The notes under the pieces are model-generated. The model was not told the origin of the DNA. It searched no databases and saw only the letters and a program-made list of their open reading frames with translations. Below are positions 26,637 through 35,581 of a stretch of 64,000 bases of DNA, piece after piece. Position numbers and translations under genes: made by a program. Every line of letters starts with the position of its first letter. Positions within the stretch are counted from its first letter, which is position 1. The stretch lies in NCBI RefSeq assembly GCF_018613795.1, contig NZ_JAGGPN010000035.1:1-64000 (forward strand), read 5' to 3'. Source of the stretch: Arthrobacter sp. ISL-65 (GTDB lineage: Bacteria > Actinomycetota > Actinomycetes > Actinomycetales > Micrococcaceae).

Positions 26637-26780
26637 TTACCCTCTGAGGGCCATCACCACCACCACTGCAGTCGCCGCTCCCAAGGCAGCTAGCCCAATG
26701 TAGGAGAGCAGGCGAAGCAGGTGGCTGCGTCTTTCTCGCCGACCTGAGCGGCCGCGCCGAGTTGACCCATAAGTCCCCAC
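26637..26780 (-). CDS. Very small membrane protein, type A (47 aa)
   Basis: GTG 26780 to TAA 26639-26637. An Arg-rich N-terminus (TRRGRSGRRERRSHLL) leads into one helix (LLSYIGLAALGAATAVVVVM) ending LRG. It shares LSYxGLxxLxAxTAxVVxxAL with the protein at 24301-24435. It is the first of the six-gene minus-strand series. Confidence 0.58.
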   Translation of the reverse strand: MGTYGSTRRGRSGRRERRSHLLRLLSYIGLAALGAATAVVVVMALRG

Positions 26781-26870
26781 GCCGGAGATGCTATGCAGTC
26801 CACCTCAAGGGAAGCTCAGTGTTTCCTCAAGATTTGCTCAAGATGACTGCAGCAATTAGCGCGGTCAACT

Positions 26871-27134
26871 CTAGATGCCCTCTCCATGGTGCGTGGTGGA
26901 GTTGTGGCTGCGCAACCGTCGCCGCAGGCGCTGGGAATGGTCGCTATGCGCGGTGTGACGCCGAGGAAGGGGCCGCAGCGGCTCGACAGGCAAGCCAGCC
27001 ATCACTGAGCTGGAACGTTCGTCCAACCGCCGTCTGTCCTGCTGGTCAAGCCAGGAGCGTTCTGGGAACGGGTCATCGGCGACGATGTTTTGCTCGATGA
27101 AACGGCGGATAGCTGCGCTGATTCCGGTCTTCAT
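26871..27134 (-). CDS. Small hypothetical protein
   Basis: 87 residues from ATG 27134. The N-terminus MKTGISAAIRRFIEQNIVAD reads like a genuine small protein with an amphipathic helix and a DDPFPERSWLDQQD motif; the Arg/His-rich second half is less convincing and may result from a frameshift after about residue 40. No domain recognised. Confidence 0.45.
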   Translation of the reverse strand: MKTGISAAIRRFIEQNIVADDPFPERSWLDQQDRRRLDERSSSVMAGLPVEPLRPLPRRHTAHSDHSQRLRRRLRSHNSTTHHGEGI

Positions 27135-27228
27135 GTCCCAAACTTAGGGCTGCCTGCCGTGCGTCCCCAGCGTAGTCACTACCTGTCTTTGCGGCCGCCG
27201 GCTACCCAACTCCAGGGCAGTACTCGGG

Positions 27229-28044
27229 TTAGTGCTGCGGACGCGTCTCCTGAAGCCGTTTGATGAACCAGCGCGACTGCTCCGGCCCGTACGGCAGGAC
27301 GGGGATTGCCTTCGTGGCGTCGGCAGGGGTGTCCCGGATGGACTGCCGGGCCTGCCGGACGGCTGTGGTCATGGTGTCCGCCATGGTCTTGACGAAGCGG
27401 TCACTGCAGGGTTCACCGTGCCCCGGGACCAGGAACTCGTAGCGGTGCCGGAGAGCGGATAGGTGACGCAGAGCGTCGGCCCACTCTTCCGGATAGGAGT
27501 CTTCGAACGATGGGTGCGAGCCCTGTTCTACGAGGTCGCCGGCGAACAGGGTGGTTGTGGTTCCCACGAGAAGATCGCCGTCAGTGTGTCCGCGGCCCAG
27601 ATAGAACAGGGTCACGGTCTGCCCGCCGAGGTCCACAAGCACCGGCTGGTCGCGGACGATGGCGTTCGGGACGACAAGATCCACGTTCTCACCCTCGCCG
27701 GCGGCCATGTCGGGTTCTGCCTCGGTGACCTCGCTGCGCTGGGCGTCGCCGTCTTCCCTGATCTCCTCGGCGCAGTTCTCATGCGCCCAGAACTCTTCGA
27801 CCCCGGCCTCGGCGAAGACCGCGTTGCCGAAGAAGTGGTCATAGTGTGCGTGGGTGTTCACCACCACGAGGGGCAGCAGTGTCTTCTCCCGGACGGCATC
27901 AAGGATCTCGTTGCCTTGCCTTGGTCCACATCCGGTGTCGATCACCATGGCCCGCTCGCTCCCCAGGATCAGACCGGTGTTGAGCTTTGAACCTTCGGTC
28001 ACCAGCACATGGTTGTCTGCGCCGACGTCGAGCCATCGTGACAT
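27229..28044 (-). CDS. MBL-fold metallo-hydrolase
   Basis: 271 residues with the full metallo-beta-lactamase set: THAHYDH (HxHxDH), GRGHTDGD with the third-site His, FAGDLVEQG (bridging Asp) and PGHGEPCSD (last His). It is related to glyoxalase II-like and quorum-quenching hydrolases; substrate unknown. It stands alone, divergent from the small gene at 28207. Confidence 0.9.
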   Translation of the reverse strand: MSRWLDVGADNHVLVTEGSKLNTGLILGSERAMVIDTGCGPRQGNEILDAVREKTLLPLVVVNTHAHYDHFFGNAVFAEAGVEEFWAHENCAEEIREDGDAQRSEVTEAEPDMAAGEGENVDLVVPNAIVRDQPVLVDLGGQTVTLFYLGRGHTDGDLLVGTTTTLFAGDLVEQGSHPSFEDSYPEEWADALRHLSALRHRYEFLVPGHGEPCSDRFVKTMADTMTTAVRQARQSIRDTPADATKAIPVLPYGPEQSRWFIKRLQETRPQH

Positions 28045-28206
28045 TTCTTCTCCGTAAATCTGGGGAGCATCTGCGATCTTCTGGCCTCGATTCTATCCAT
28101 CTAGCTTTGGATTATCAGGTAAGCGCTATTGCATCAGAGCAGTGCAAATCCAGCGCGTAGCCGGAAATTAACGCAATAGCATTGCCTGGCTAGGTATGAT
28201 CTGGCC

Positions 28207-28341
28207 ATGGGGACTAAACAACAGAGGCACTTCTGCGAGACCTGCAAGACGATGACCAACCACGTGACGTCGTACAGCGACGACAGCGGCGGACTGCTCG
28301 CCTCCGTCCGGTGCGCCGATCATTCAGACACCACGAGCTAA
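28207..28341 (+). CDS. Small Cys-rich protein, possible zinc ribbon half (44 aa)
   Basis: ATG 28207 to TAA 28339-28341. It contains HFCETCKTM and ASVRCADH, giving a CxxC and a later CxxH that could bind one zinc. Divergent from the MBL gene. Coding status is supported only by the motif. Confidence 0.5.
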   Translation: MGTKQQRHFCETCKTMTNHVTSYSDDSGGLLASVRCADHSDTTS

Positions 28342-28798
28342 GCCTGCTTGCCCTTCGCCTCCGCAATTGTCGGCAGCGAAGGCACCACTGTCTGCAAGCG
28401 CACTACCATTCGGCCCACAACGGACCCGGAAATTCAAGCGCGCATGGGACGGGACTGCGGAATTCTCCATCAGTTCCACCACCACAAGCCCGGCCTAACA
28501 AGGCTAGGTCAGTTCCGGACCCTCACGGACTGCGGAGTGCCTCTTCACGACGTGCACTCGCAGATCCGCCCAGTCCAAGAGTGGCCTTGTCCCGTAGCGA
28601 GTGATGGGGCCGACCAGCGGAGCCGAAGCCGATCTAGTTATTCATCGTGAAGGGGACCTGAAGGTCCCGTTTCATGACTTCGTCCCGACCGGCATGGTCA
28701 AGACGTGCAGAAGCGGTTGAGTCCGCGCCCGCTAAGTATCGCTTTCTGCCATTTATGTCCCGAAGACTCCCGGCCCTCGGAACTCCTCAACGGGCTGG
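28342..28798. other. Gap of about 450 nt without a recognised gene
   Basis: A 100-codon + strand frame (28348-28650) has no recognisable domain or ribosome binding site. A small hairpin (GGGACC/GGTCCC, 28653-28668) is present. Probably degraded sequence at the left edge of the exopolysaccharide locus. Confidence 0.4.
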
Positions 28799-30068
28799 GT
28801 GCACGTGGCCGATTTCAGCGCTGTCGGTGATGGCGTCACGGATGATACGGCGGCGATTCAGGTTGCCATCGATTATGTTGCTTCCACCCGCAACCGTGGC
28901 ACTCTCCTCTTGCCCCCTGGTGACTTCCGGGTCACCCGTCTGGTCTGGAAAAGGGTGTATTCGGGAATGGTGCAGGAATCGCCGGGTTCGGCACGCCAAA
29001 CACCCAGCAGGGGACGCGCATCCGGCAGCTCGACAGCCAGAACAAGGATGTCATCTGCTACGACGAGTCCGTGTCCACTAATGGCCGGACGTACGGTGGC
29101 CCCGCCGGGCTCGTGGACCTGGAAATCGTCGGGAGCGCAACGTCCACTGATGGCTACTGCCTGAACTTCACCACCCCGGACGGGCGTCCTTGCAGCGTCC
29201 AGGACACGCGGACACTGCATAACGTGCTGTTCCGTGGCGGCGCAGAGGGCGGCGTACTGTTCACTGCCCGCGGTTTCCCGCAGCACGTCACGCATGTCCA
29301 CTGCCTCTGGAACCGCGGGCAGGGCATCAGCAACGCCACGCCGGGTGAGTTCCTGACTACCAAACCTGAAATCGGAGATACGGACTAACGTCGCACACGG
29401 GAACCAGGCGGGCCAGATCAATGCCATTGTATTGAATAGGTGCCCGGCACCGGTTACGATCATCAACGCCAACCAATACTCATCCGTGGACGTAGGCCCG
29501 TACGCGGACGTGGTCCCAGGTGTGCTCGTGCTGGCAACCAACACGATCCCCAACGTCCAGTGGACCGGCCTGATCGTCGCCACCAACAGCAGGACAGGCA
29601 CCGCTTACCTGCTGGAGGACCAGTCACAATCCCAGTTCGTTTCCTTGCACGGCGGCACGTGGCCGGCGGGAAGCTGCGGGCTGAACCCATCCGAGTACCA
29701 CGCAGCCGCCACCAACGAAACAGGGTTCTGGACCTACGGGCAGCTTGGCGCGATCAAGCCTGATGTCATCTCACACGGCATGGAAGTCGCCGGCATCACG
29801 CCCGGTTATGCGTTATTCGAGACAGACGCGGCGGACGTCAAGGAGAAGATCTGGCCGATGGTCGCCAGCGGTGGCAACCTGTCGTTCCGTACAAATGCGC
29901 ACACGGGTGCTGCTGAAAGTACCAGCACCGGTTGCGCCGTCAACGACCGCGCTGCGGCGCACCGTCTCCCAGGCTGGGCTCGGTGCGATGGCCTACGACA
30001 TCACGCTCGGGAAGCCGATATGGAGCGACGGGACGAGCTGGAAGGACTCTGCCGGGACGGTTGTCTAG
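28799..30068 (+). pseudogene. Pectate-lyase/tail-spike-like beta-helix protein, multiply frameshifted
   Basis: Four consecutive frames make one protein. The first (28799) has VADFSAVGDGVTDDTAAIQ and GTLLLPPGDFRV, the hallmark start of pectate-lyase-3/tail-spike beta-helices. The second runs VFGNGAGIAGFGTPNTQQ to about 29388, the third AGQINAIVLN and beyond from about 29390, and the fourth ends GLGAMAYDITLGKPIWSDGT at 30068, a tail found on many phage-tail or glycan-lyase proteins. Frame changes lie near 28940, 29380 and 29930. It was presumably a capsule-degrading enzyme or prophage spike and is now inactive. Its 3' end overlaps the antisense ligase gene. Confidence 0.8.
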
Positions 30069-31472
30069 GGCGCCGCCCTCTTGGCTTTCGCTGGGCTCTC
30101 CGGCGCACGCCGCAACCAGTAGCCCCACGAACACTAAAAGTGTCTCTTGTCCCATGCCAGGGGCGAGAGACACTTCGGTGACTGAGGAAATCACGAGGGA
30201 CACGGACGCGGCGAGAGCCGCAGCGGTGTACGGCTCATTGATGCGGCTCCGCATAACCCACAACCGCAGGCAAGCAATAACTGCAGCGACCAGGCAAACA
30301 GCCCCGATAACCCCACCGTCAAAGAGCTGCTGCAACACGGAGTTGTGCGTACTGGTCATATACGGGTTCCTGATGGACTCCCCGAAAATGTGGGCGTAGG
30401 TGCGTGAAGCCCCGGACTCATACTGACCCTGCGAGCCGAAGCCGAATATTTGGCCCCAGTCCGAGGCCTTCTCAACCCAGAATCGGGACGACCGGGACCA
30501 TATCACTTCCCGCCCATTAAGAGACGCATCCGAACTACCGGAGGCCCGGCTTAGGAATGGGATGGCGTTCGTGGCGGCAGCTATGAGCGGCGCGACGAGC
30601 GTCTTCGAAATTGCGGGGTATACGAATACGAACAAGACAGACCCAAGAGCGATGGGCACAGCTAGGCCGCGCAAGATACGCGGCACTGTCAGCGACGCCA
30701 GAGCGATCAAGAACGCCACCACTAGCGCAGTCCGAGATTCGGCTGACACCAGAACAGTGACGGCAGCAGCGACAGCCAACAGCCGGAATGCCTTCTTGCC
30801 CCCGCGCTCCATGAGCAAGAGCGATGCCGCCAGGAAGGCCGCAGCCATAATCGGCGGAAGATTCAGGGACGTTGATAGCGGGTATAGGACGCGAACACCA
30901 CCGTCCGCCGATTCCAAACCTCCAGTGCGCAGTGCAGCAGCGGAGGACCGCATCCCAAGGACGTAATACGCGGCGACGTTCGCAATCAGGTAAAGCCCCA
31001 CGCCGTCGATGAGTGAAGTTACTGCCGAATGCCTAGTCGTGCGATTGATGGCCCGGACGAGGACAATGAACGCGAACGCGATAAAGAGCCCCGACTGCAA
31101 GGAAGTCGGGCGCACTACAACCGCGACCATCGCAACGCCCATGAGAACAAGCGGCAGCTTATTCGCAGGACCATTCCCAGCGGGAGGCTTGCTGAGCAGC
31201 GTAACTCCCAGTAGGCCAACCATGCCGACCAGCGCCACCGTCGAATTGACTGCCCGAAATGAGCATACGAGCGGGAAAGCCAGCAGCACGAGCGACCACG
31301 GGGCCGCATTCACCGTCCTGCCGCGAATAAATTTCTTGTAGGTACGGTTCAGCAGTGCCAGGAAGACGACTGCCGCGAGTCCAACTGTCGCCCAGAGGGG
31401 TTCAAGTCCCGCGAAAACCCCAGCCGCCAGGGCCGCGACCGAAACACCAAGAAACCAACCTACGTCACGCAC
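29940..31472 (-). CDS. O-antigen ligase/Wzy-like polymerase
   Basis: About 510 residues from GTG 31472, which follows GGGGGAT and begins right at the first helix; a frame-open start at 31589 would add an unlikely soluble leader. Ten or more helices and a large extracellular loop with the Wzy-C-like stretch SLNGREVIWSRSSRFWVEKA and HNSVLQQLFDGGVIG. It should polymerise or ligate the repeat unit of the exopolysaccharide. The last ~45 codons run antisense through the end of the pseudogene, so the natural C-terminus may have been replaced at a recombination junction. Confidence 0.82.
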   Translation of the reverse strand: MRDVGWFLGVSVAALAAGVFAGLEPLWATVGLAAVVFLALLNRTYKKFIRGRTVNAAPWSLVLLAFPLVCSFRAVNSTVALVGMVGLLGVTLLSKPPAGNGPANKLPLVLMGVAMVAVVVRPTSLQSGLFIAFAFIVLVRAINRTTRHSAVTSLIDGVGLYLIANVAAYYVLGMRSSAAALRTGGLESADGGVRVLYPLSTSLNLPPIMAAAFLAASLLLMERGGKKAFRLLAVAAAVTVLVSAESRTALVVAFLIALASLTVPRILRGLAVPIALGSVLFVFVYPAISKTLVAPLIAAATNAIPFLSRASGSSDASLNGREVIWSRSSRFWVEKASDWGQIFGFGSQGQYESGASRTYAHIFGESIRNPYMTSTHNSVLQQLFDGGVIGAVCLVAAVIACLRLWVMRSRINEPYTAAALAASVSLVISSVTEVSLAPGMGQETLLVFVGLLVAACAGEPSESQEGGALDNRPGRVLPARPVAPYRLPERDVVGHRTEPSLGDGAPQRGR

Positions 31473-31598
31473 AGATCCCCCACAATCAACACTGGTCCCC
31501 CCGATTCTACCCGGTACATAAATCCGGTTGTGCGCCCTAGCGACGGCACAGCGCGCTTCGTCCGAGCTTTGTGTCTGCGGGACGGACATCGGGTTGAA

Positions 31599-33065
31599 TC
31601 ATAGATCCGCGAGAACAACTCCCGGATTCTCTATTGCATCAGCAACATAACGAAGGAAGCCGCCAGCCGTCCCCCCATCGCAGACACGGTGGTCAAAGGT
31701 CAGCGTCAGCTCAGTGACTTTGCGGACTGCAAGTTCGCCTTCGACCACCCACGGCTTGTCGACAATCCTGCCAATGCCGAGGATAGCCACCTCCGGGTAA
31801 TTGATGATCGCCGCGGAACCATCCACGCCAAGCACGCCATAGTTATTGAGCGTGAAGGTTCCACTGCCCAGTTCGGTTGGGGTTGCCTTGCCATCGCGCG
31901 CGACGGCGGTCAGCCGCTTAAATTCTTCGTCGAGGTTCCTGGCACTCAGTTTCTCCGCGTTGCGGATAGAGGGAACCACCAACCCCCGGTCCGTTTGAGC
32001 GGCGAACCCGAGGTTAACTCCGTCGAAAGACACAATCTCCTGACATTCTCCGCCCGCGGTGTCCTCCGTGCTGTTGAAGCGGGTGTTAAGCTCCGGATAC
32101 TTCTTCAACCCTGCCGTGACAAAGCGGGCAATGAAGGCGAGTAGGCCCGGAGTATGGTGCGGGTCCACCTTCTTGAGTGCGGCACGAAGCTCCACCAGTG
32201 CCGTGGCGTCGACGTCGACCCATACAGTGGCTTCCGGGATCTCAGTCCGGCTGCGGGCCATGTTCCCTGCCACCGCCTTACGGACGCCTCGGACGGGGAT
32301 GCGGCTGCTGATCCCGAGCCCGGTGCGTGGGTCGACGTTCACGCCGGTCGAGCTTGTTTCGACAGGCTCAACCAGCGGAGATAGCTCGGTTTCGGCCGAC
32401 GACCTGGTAATGGCTGCTTCAACGTCCCGGCGCATTATCAGGCCGCTCTCGCCCGAGCCCTGCATCTGTCCAAGGTCTACGCCGTGCTCCTTGGCCATTC
32501 GGCGGACGAGCGGAGAAATAACAGCACCGAGCTTGCCGGGGACGCGGGTGCCGAGAAGGATTGCATCGTCAGCTGCGGTCGTCAGCTTAGCGTCCTGGCC
32601 CTTGGTTTCGACAGGCTCAACCAACGGATTTGTGCGGCGGGAGCGGGCACGACGGACGGTTGCGGTTGCACTAGGCGTTCCATAGCCGATGAGGACGTTG
32701 CCCGAACCTGCCCTTTCTTCGGTGCGGTAGGTTTCGGCTGCTGTCTCTTTGGTTTCGACAGGCTCAATCAGCGCGGTATCGGTTTCGGCGGCATTGATTA
32801 CGACAGGCTCGACCAGTGAGGCCAGCGGGGTCACTGAGATGAGCGGCTTGCCGACGTCCAGGGTCTGACCGGGCGCACCATGCAGTTCCGCGACCGTGCC
32901 GGCGTAGGGCGACGGGACCTCTACAACTGATTTGGCCGTCTCCACCTCGGCAATGGGCTGGTCCACCCGGATCTTGTCGCCCACGGCCACCAGCCAGTTC
33001 ACGAGTTCGGCTTCAGTCAGCCCTTCGCCGAGGTCGGGCAGGAGGAATACTTTGGTTTCGGTCAT
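31599..33065 (-). CDS. Dihydrolipoamide acyltransferase (E2) of a 2-oxo-acid dehydrogenase complex
   Basis: 488 residues. Lipoyl domain with lipoyl-Lys45 in VETAKSVVEVPSP; peripheral-subunit-binding domain (ISPLVRRMAKEHGVDLGQMQ ... GLIMRRDV); C-terminal catalytic domain with the active-site FDHRVCDGG. E2 cores transfer acyl groups from E1 to CoA. The linkers between domains contain in-frame copies of a dispersed genomic repeat, read as LVEPVETK/S or LIEPVETK. The gene follows E1-beta after 4 nt. No E3 gene is present here. The divergent Lrp regulator favours the branched-chain (Bkd) type over pyruvate, but sequence alone does not settle it. Confidence 0.92.
   Translation of the reverse strand: MTETKVFLLPDLGEGLTEAELVNWLVAVGDKIRVDQPIAEVETAKSVVEVPSPYAGTVAELHGAPGQTLDVGKPLISVTPLASLVEPVVINAAETDTALIEPVETKETAAETYRTEERAGSGNVLIGYGTPSATATVRRARSRRTNPLVEPVETKGQDAKLTTAADDAILLGTRVPGKLGAVISPLVRRMAKEHGVDLGQMQGSGESGLIMRRDVEAAITRSSAETELSPLVEPVETSSTGVNVDPRTGLGISSRIPVRGVRKAVAGNMARSRTEIPEATVWVDVDATALVELRAALKKVDPHHTPGLLAFIARFVTAGLKKYPELNTRFNSTEDTAGGECQEIVSFDGVNLGFAAQTDRGLVVPSIRNAEKLSARNLDEEFKRLTAVARDGKATPTELGSGTFTLNNYGVLGVDGSAAIINYPEVAILGIGRIVDKPWVVEGELAVRKVTELTLTFDHRVCDGGTAGGFLRYVADAIENPGVVLADL
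32356..32378 (+). repeat. Dispersed repeat copy 1 inside the E2 gene
   Basis: Matches the core TTTCGACAGGCTCAACCA followed by GCGG. Antisense reading gives LVEPVETS in the E2 protein, just before the catalytic domain. Confidence 0.8.
32604..32627 (+). repeat. Dispersed repeat copy 2 inside the E2 gene
   Basis: Core TTTCGACAGGCTCAACCA preserved exactly; read in E2 as NPLVEPVETK in the linker before the subunit-binding domain. Confidence 0.8.
32751..32816 (+). repeat. Dispersed repeat copies 3 and 4 (degenerate) inside the E2 gene
   Basis: One copy at 32751-32773 differs by one base from the core (CTCAATCA) and is read as LIEPVETK; a more degenerate copy at 32796-32816 (CGACAGGCTCGACCA) is read as SLVEPVV at the end of the lipoyl domain. 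Confidence 0.7.
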
Positions 33066-33069
33066 CTGA

Positions 33070-34176
33070 TTAGCCTTCCCACTGGAGATCGTCAACGGCG
33101 TCGAGGATGCGGTCAACGCCGGGCAGGTAGTAGTGCTCGAGTTTCGGTGCGGGATAGGGAACATCGAAGCCGGTGACGCGGCGGATCGGGGCGGCCAGGT
33201 GGTGGAAGCAGCGTTCCTGGACACGGGCCACGATTTCGGACGACACCGATGCAAAGCCGTGGGCCTCGGCTATAACAACAGCCCGCCCGGTCTTCCGGAC
33301 GGAAGCGGCCACCGTCTCGTCGTCGAACGGCACGATGGTGCGGATATCGATGACTTCGAGCGACCGCCCTTCTTCGGCGGCTGCGGCGGCCGCGGCGAGC
33401 GCCGTCGGGACGGACGGCCCATATGCGATGAGCGTCGCGTCGGTGCCCGAGCGGGCTACAGCGGCACGGCCCTCGGTGGCAGCGCCCGTTTTTCCTTCGT
33501 ATTCGTCGCGTAGCGCCTGAAGATCCACTAGGTCCCTGGACCAGTACAGCTTCTTGGGCTCCATGAACATGACGGGGTCATCCGAGTCGATGGCTTCCCG
33601 GAGCATGCGGTACGCGTCGGCCACCGTCGCAGGCGTATAGACCTTCAGACCGGCGGTGTGCGCGTAGTAGGACTCGGAGGAGTCGCAGTGGTGCTCTACT
33701 CCCCCGATGCCTCCGGCGTAGGGAACCCGGATGACCATCGGCAGCCTCACTCGGCCCTTGGTGCGGTTGTGCATCTTCGCCACGTGGCTGACGATCTGCT
33801 CGAAGGCAGGGTAGGCGAAGGCGTCGAACTGCATCTCGAGGACCGGCCGCATGCCGTTGATAGCCATCCCCACTGCCATGCCGACGATGCCCGACTCTGC
33901 CAGCGGTGTATCGAAGCAGCGCTGCTCACCAAAGGTTTTCATAAGTCCATCGGTGATGCGGAAGACACCCCCCAGCATGCCGACATCCTCTCCGAAGACC
34001 AGAACGGAGTCCTCTGCGCGCATGGCGTCCAACATGGCGGTGTTCAGCGCCTTGGCCATGGTGACAGGCTGTGGTCCGGCCGTTTCAGCGCTGGCTGCGG
34101 CGGAGGCAGCAGCACGGGCAGTGGCCGAACTGACGTTGCCGTTGGCCTCGGATGAAGTGGTGAGAGTGGGACTCAT
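33070..34176 (-). CDS. 2-oxo-acid dehydrogenase E1 component, beta subunit
   Basis: 368 residues from ATG 34176, which overlaps the E1-alpha stop (ATGA). A Ser/Ala-rich N-terminal stretch precedes the transketolase pyrimidine domain (VTMAKALNTAMLDAM, VLVFGEDVG, CFDTPLAESGIVGMAVGMA, PVLEMQFDAFAYPAFEQIVS, PYAGGIGGVEHHCDSSESYY) and the C-terminal domain (EVIDIRTIVPFDDETV). It pairs with E1-alpha to decarboxylate the oxo acid on thiamine diphosphate. Confidence 0.94.
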   Translation of the reverse strand: MSPTLTTSSEANGNVSSATARAAASAAASAETAGPQPVTMAKALNTAMLDAMRAEDSVLVFGEDVGMLGGVFRITDGLMKTFGEQRCFDTPLAESGIVGMAVGMAINGMRPVLEMQFDAFAYPAFEQIVSHVAKMHNRTKGRVRLPMVIRVPYAGGIGGVEHHCDSSESYYAHTAGLKVYTPATVADAYRMLREAIDSDDPVMFMEPKKLYWSRDLVDLQALRDEYEGKTGAATEGRAAVARSGTDATLIAYGPSVPTALAAAAAAAEEGRSLEVIDIRTIVPFDDETVAASVRKTGRAVVIAEAHGFASVSSEIVARVQERCFHHLAAPIRRVTGFDVPYPAPKLEHYYLPGVDRILDAVDDLQWEG

Positions 34177-35423
34177 TGGGTGGCCTCCGTATCGGACGCA
34201 GCGTCGCGGGCGAGCTCGTCGGCAAGCAACGCCGACTGCTCCCTTAGCTGCGGCGTCGGTTTCGAGAAGACGTATTTGAAAAGATCCTGGGGATCGACCG
34301 GTACGTCCTCGCCGAGTCCGCTGCGGAGCTGGGTGGCCACCGCTTCCGCCTTTTCCGTGATCCGGGCCTCGCCACCGTCGTCCAGCAACCCTCTGTCGGT
34401 GAGGTACGCCCTCATCCGACTGAGCGGATCCCTCGCTACCCACTGGGCCACTTCGCTGTCCTGCCGGTAGCGGGTGGCGTCGTCCGCGTTGGTGTGGGCC
34501 TGCATGCGGTAGGTGTGCGCCTCGACCAGCAGCGGGCCGGACCCTTCGCGGGCGAGCTTGACGGCACGGTCCAGCACGGCGAGAAGGGCGACGACGTCGT
34601 TGCCGTCCACGCGTTCGCCGGCCATGCCGTAGCCCACGGCCTTGTGCGCTAGCGATGGCGCGACGGACTGGTGGGCCAGCGGCACGGAGATGGCGTACTG
34701 GTTGTTCTGGACGAAGAAGATGACCGGCAGGTGGAAGACGGCGGCGAAGTTCAGGGCTTCGTGGAAGTCGCCCTCGCTGGTGGCGCCGTCACCGCACATG
34801 GCCAGCACCACTGTGTCCTCGCCGCGCAGTTTGGCGGCATGCGCAACGCCGACGGCGTGGAGCAGCTGCGTGGTGAGCGGCGTGCACTGGATCCCGACTT
34901 TGTGCCGGAGGGGGTCATAGCCGCTGTGCCAGTCGCCGCGGAAGATGGTCATGGCCTGGATGGGGTCGACACCGCGTGCCATCACGGCGACGGCATCCCG
35001 GTAGGTGGGGAACATCCAGTCGCCGTCGGCGAGGCAGAGGGCGGCTGCTACCTGGCAGGCCTCCTGACCATGGCTGGAGGGGTAGACGGCCATGCGGCCC
35101 TGTCGGACCAGAGCGGAGTTCTGGTCATTGACCCGCCGGCCGATCACGAGCTGTTCATAGGCGGCAAGCAGTTCCTCATCGTCGGGTAAAGGATACTCGT
35201 GGCCGGGTTCGGCGCCCTGATCGGAGTATTGCTTCACGTTGCCGTCCTGGTCCACCATCTGGATCTGGTGGCGGGCGGGCAGCATATAGTCTTCGGCGGT
35301 GATGCCGAACTTGCGGACCGCCTCCGCGGCGGCGCCGGGCAGGTAAGTGTCCTCGGCCTGTTCGGGCGCGGGTTGGCCCTGGCCGGTCTTGCCGCGCACA
35401 GCGTCGTTTGCGGAGATCGTCAT
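34173..35423 (-). CDS. 2-oxo-acid dehydrogenase E1 component, alpha subunit
   Basis: 416 residues. The thiamine-diphosphate motif is present as GDGATSEGDFHEALNFAAVF ending in QNN (GDG-x26-NN). Other family blocks are SSHGQEACQVAAALCL, PTYRDAVAVMARG and YRMQAHTNADDATRYR (phosphorylation-loop region). First gene of the E1a-E1b-E2 operon, divergent from an Lrp-family regulator. Similar actinobacterial operons are annotated both as pyruvate dehydrogenase and as branched-chain oxo-acid dehydrogenase (Bkd); the latter is my preference because of the Lrp neighbour. Confidence 0.94.
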   Translation of the reverse strand: MTISANDAVRGKTGQGQPAPEQAEDTYLPGAAAEAVRKFGITAEDYMLPARHQIQMVDQDGNVKQYSDQGAEPGHEYPLPDDEELLAAYEQLVIGRRVNDQNSALVRQGRMAVYPSSHGQEACQVAAALCLADGDWMFPTYRDAVAVMARGVDPIQAMTIFRGDWHSGYDPLRHKVGIQCTPLTTQLLHAVGVAHAAKLRGEDTVVLAMCGDGATSEGDFHEALNFAAVFHLPVIFFVQNNQYAISVPLAHQSVAPSLAHKAVGYGMAGERVDGNDVVALLAVLDRAVKLAREGSGPLLVEAHTYRMQAHTNADDATRYRQDSEVAQWVARDPLSRMRAYLTDRGLLDDGGEARITEKAEAVATQLRSGLGEDVPVDPQDLFKYVFSKPTPQLREQSALLADELARDAASDTEATQ

Positions 35424-35581
35424 TGGTCCGTCCTTCTGTAGCCACTATTCGCTTTCAGTATGGTCCCGGAGGATGTTTCGTATCCAGTGCCATCGCGAAT
35501 CGTGGAGAAGTACGTTCCAGTCTCCTATTCTGAAAGACATACCGTAAATGGAGCTGCGTAAGTGGTGGGAGTTGTGGACGA

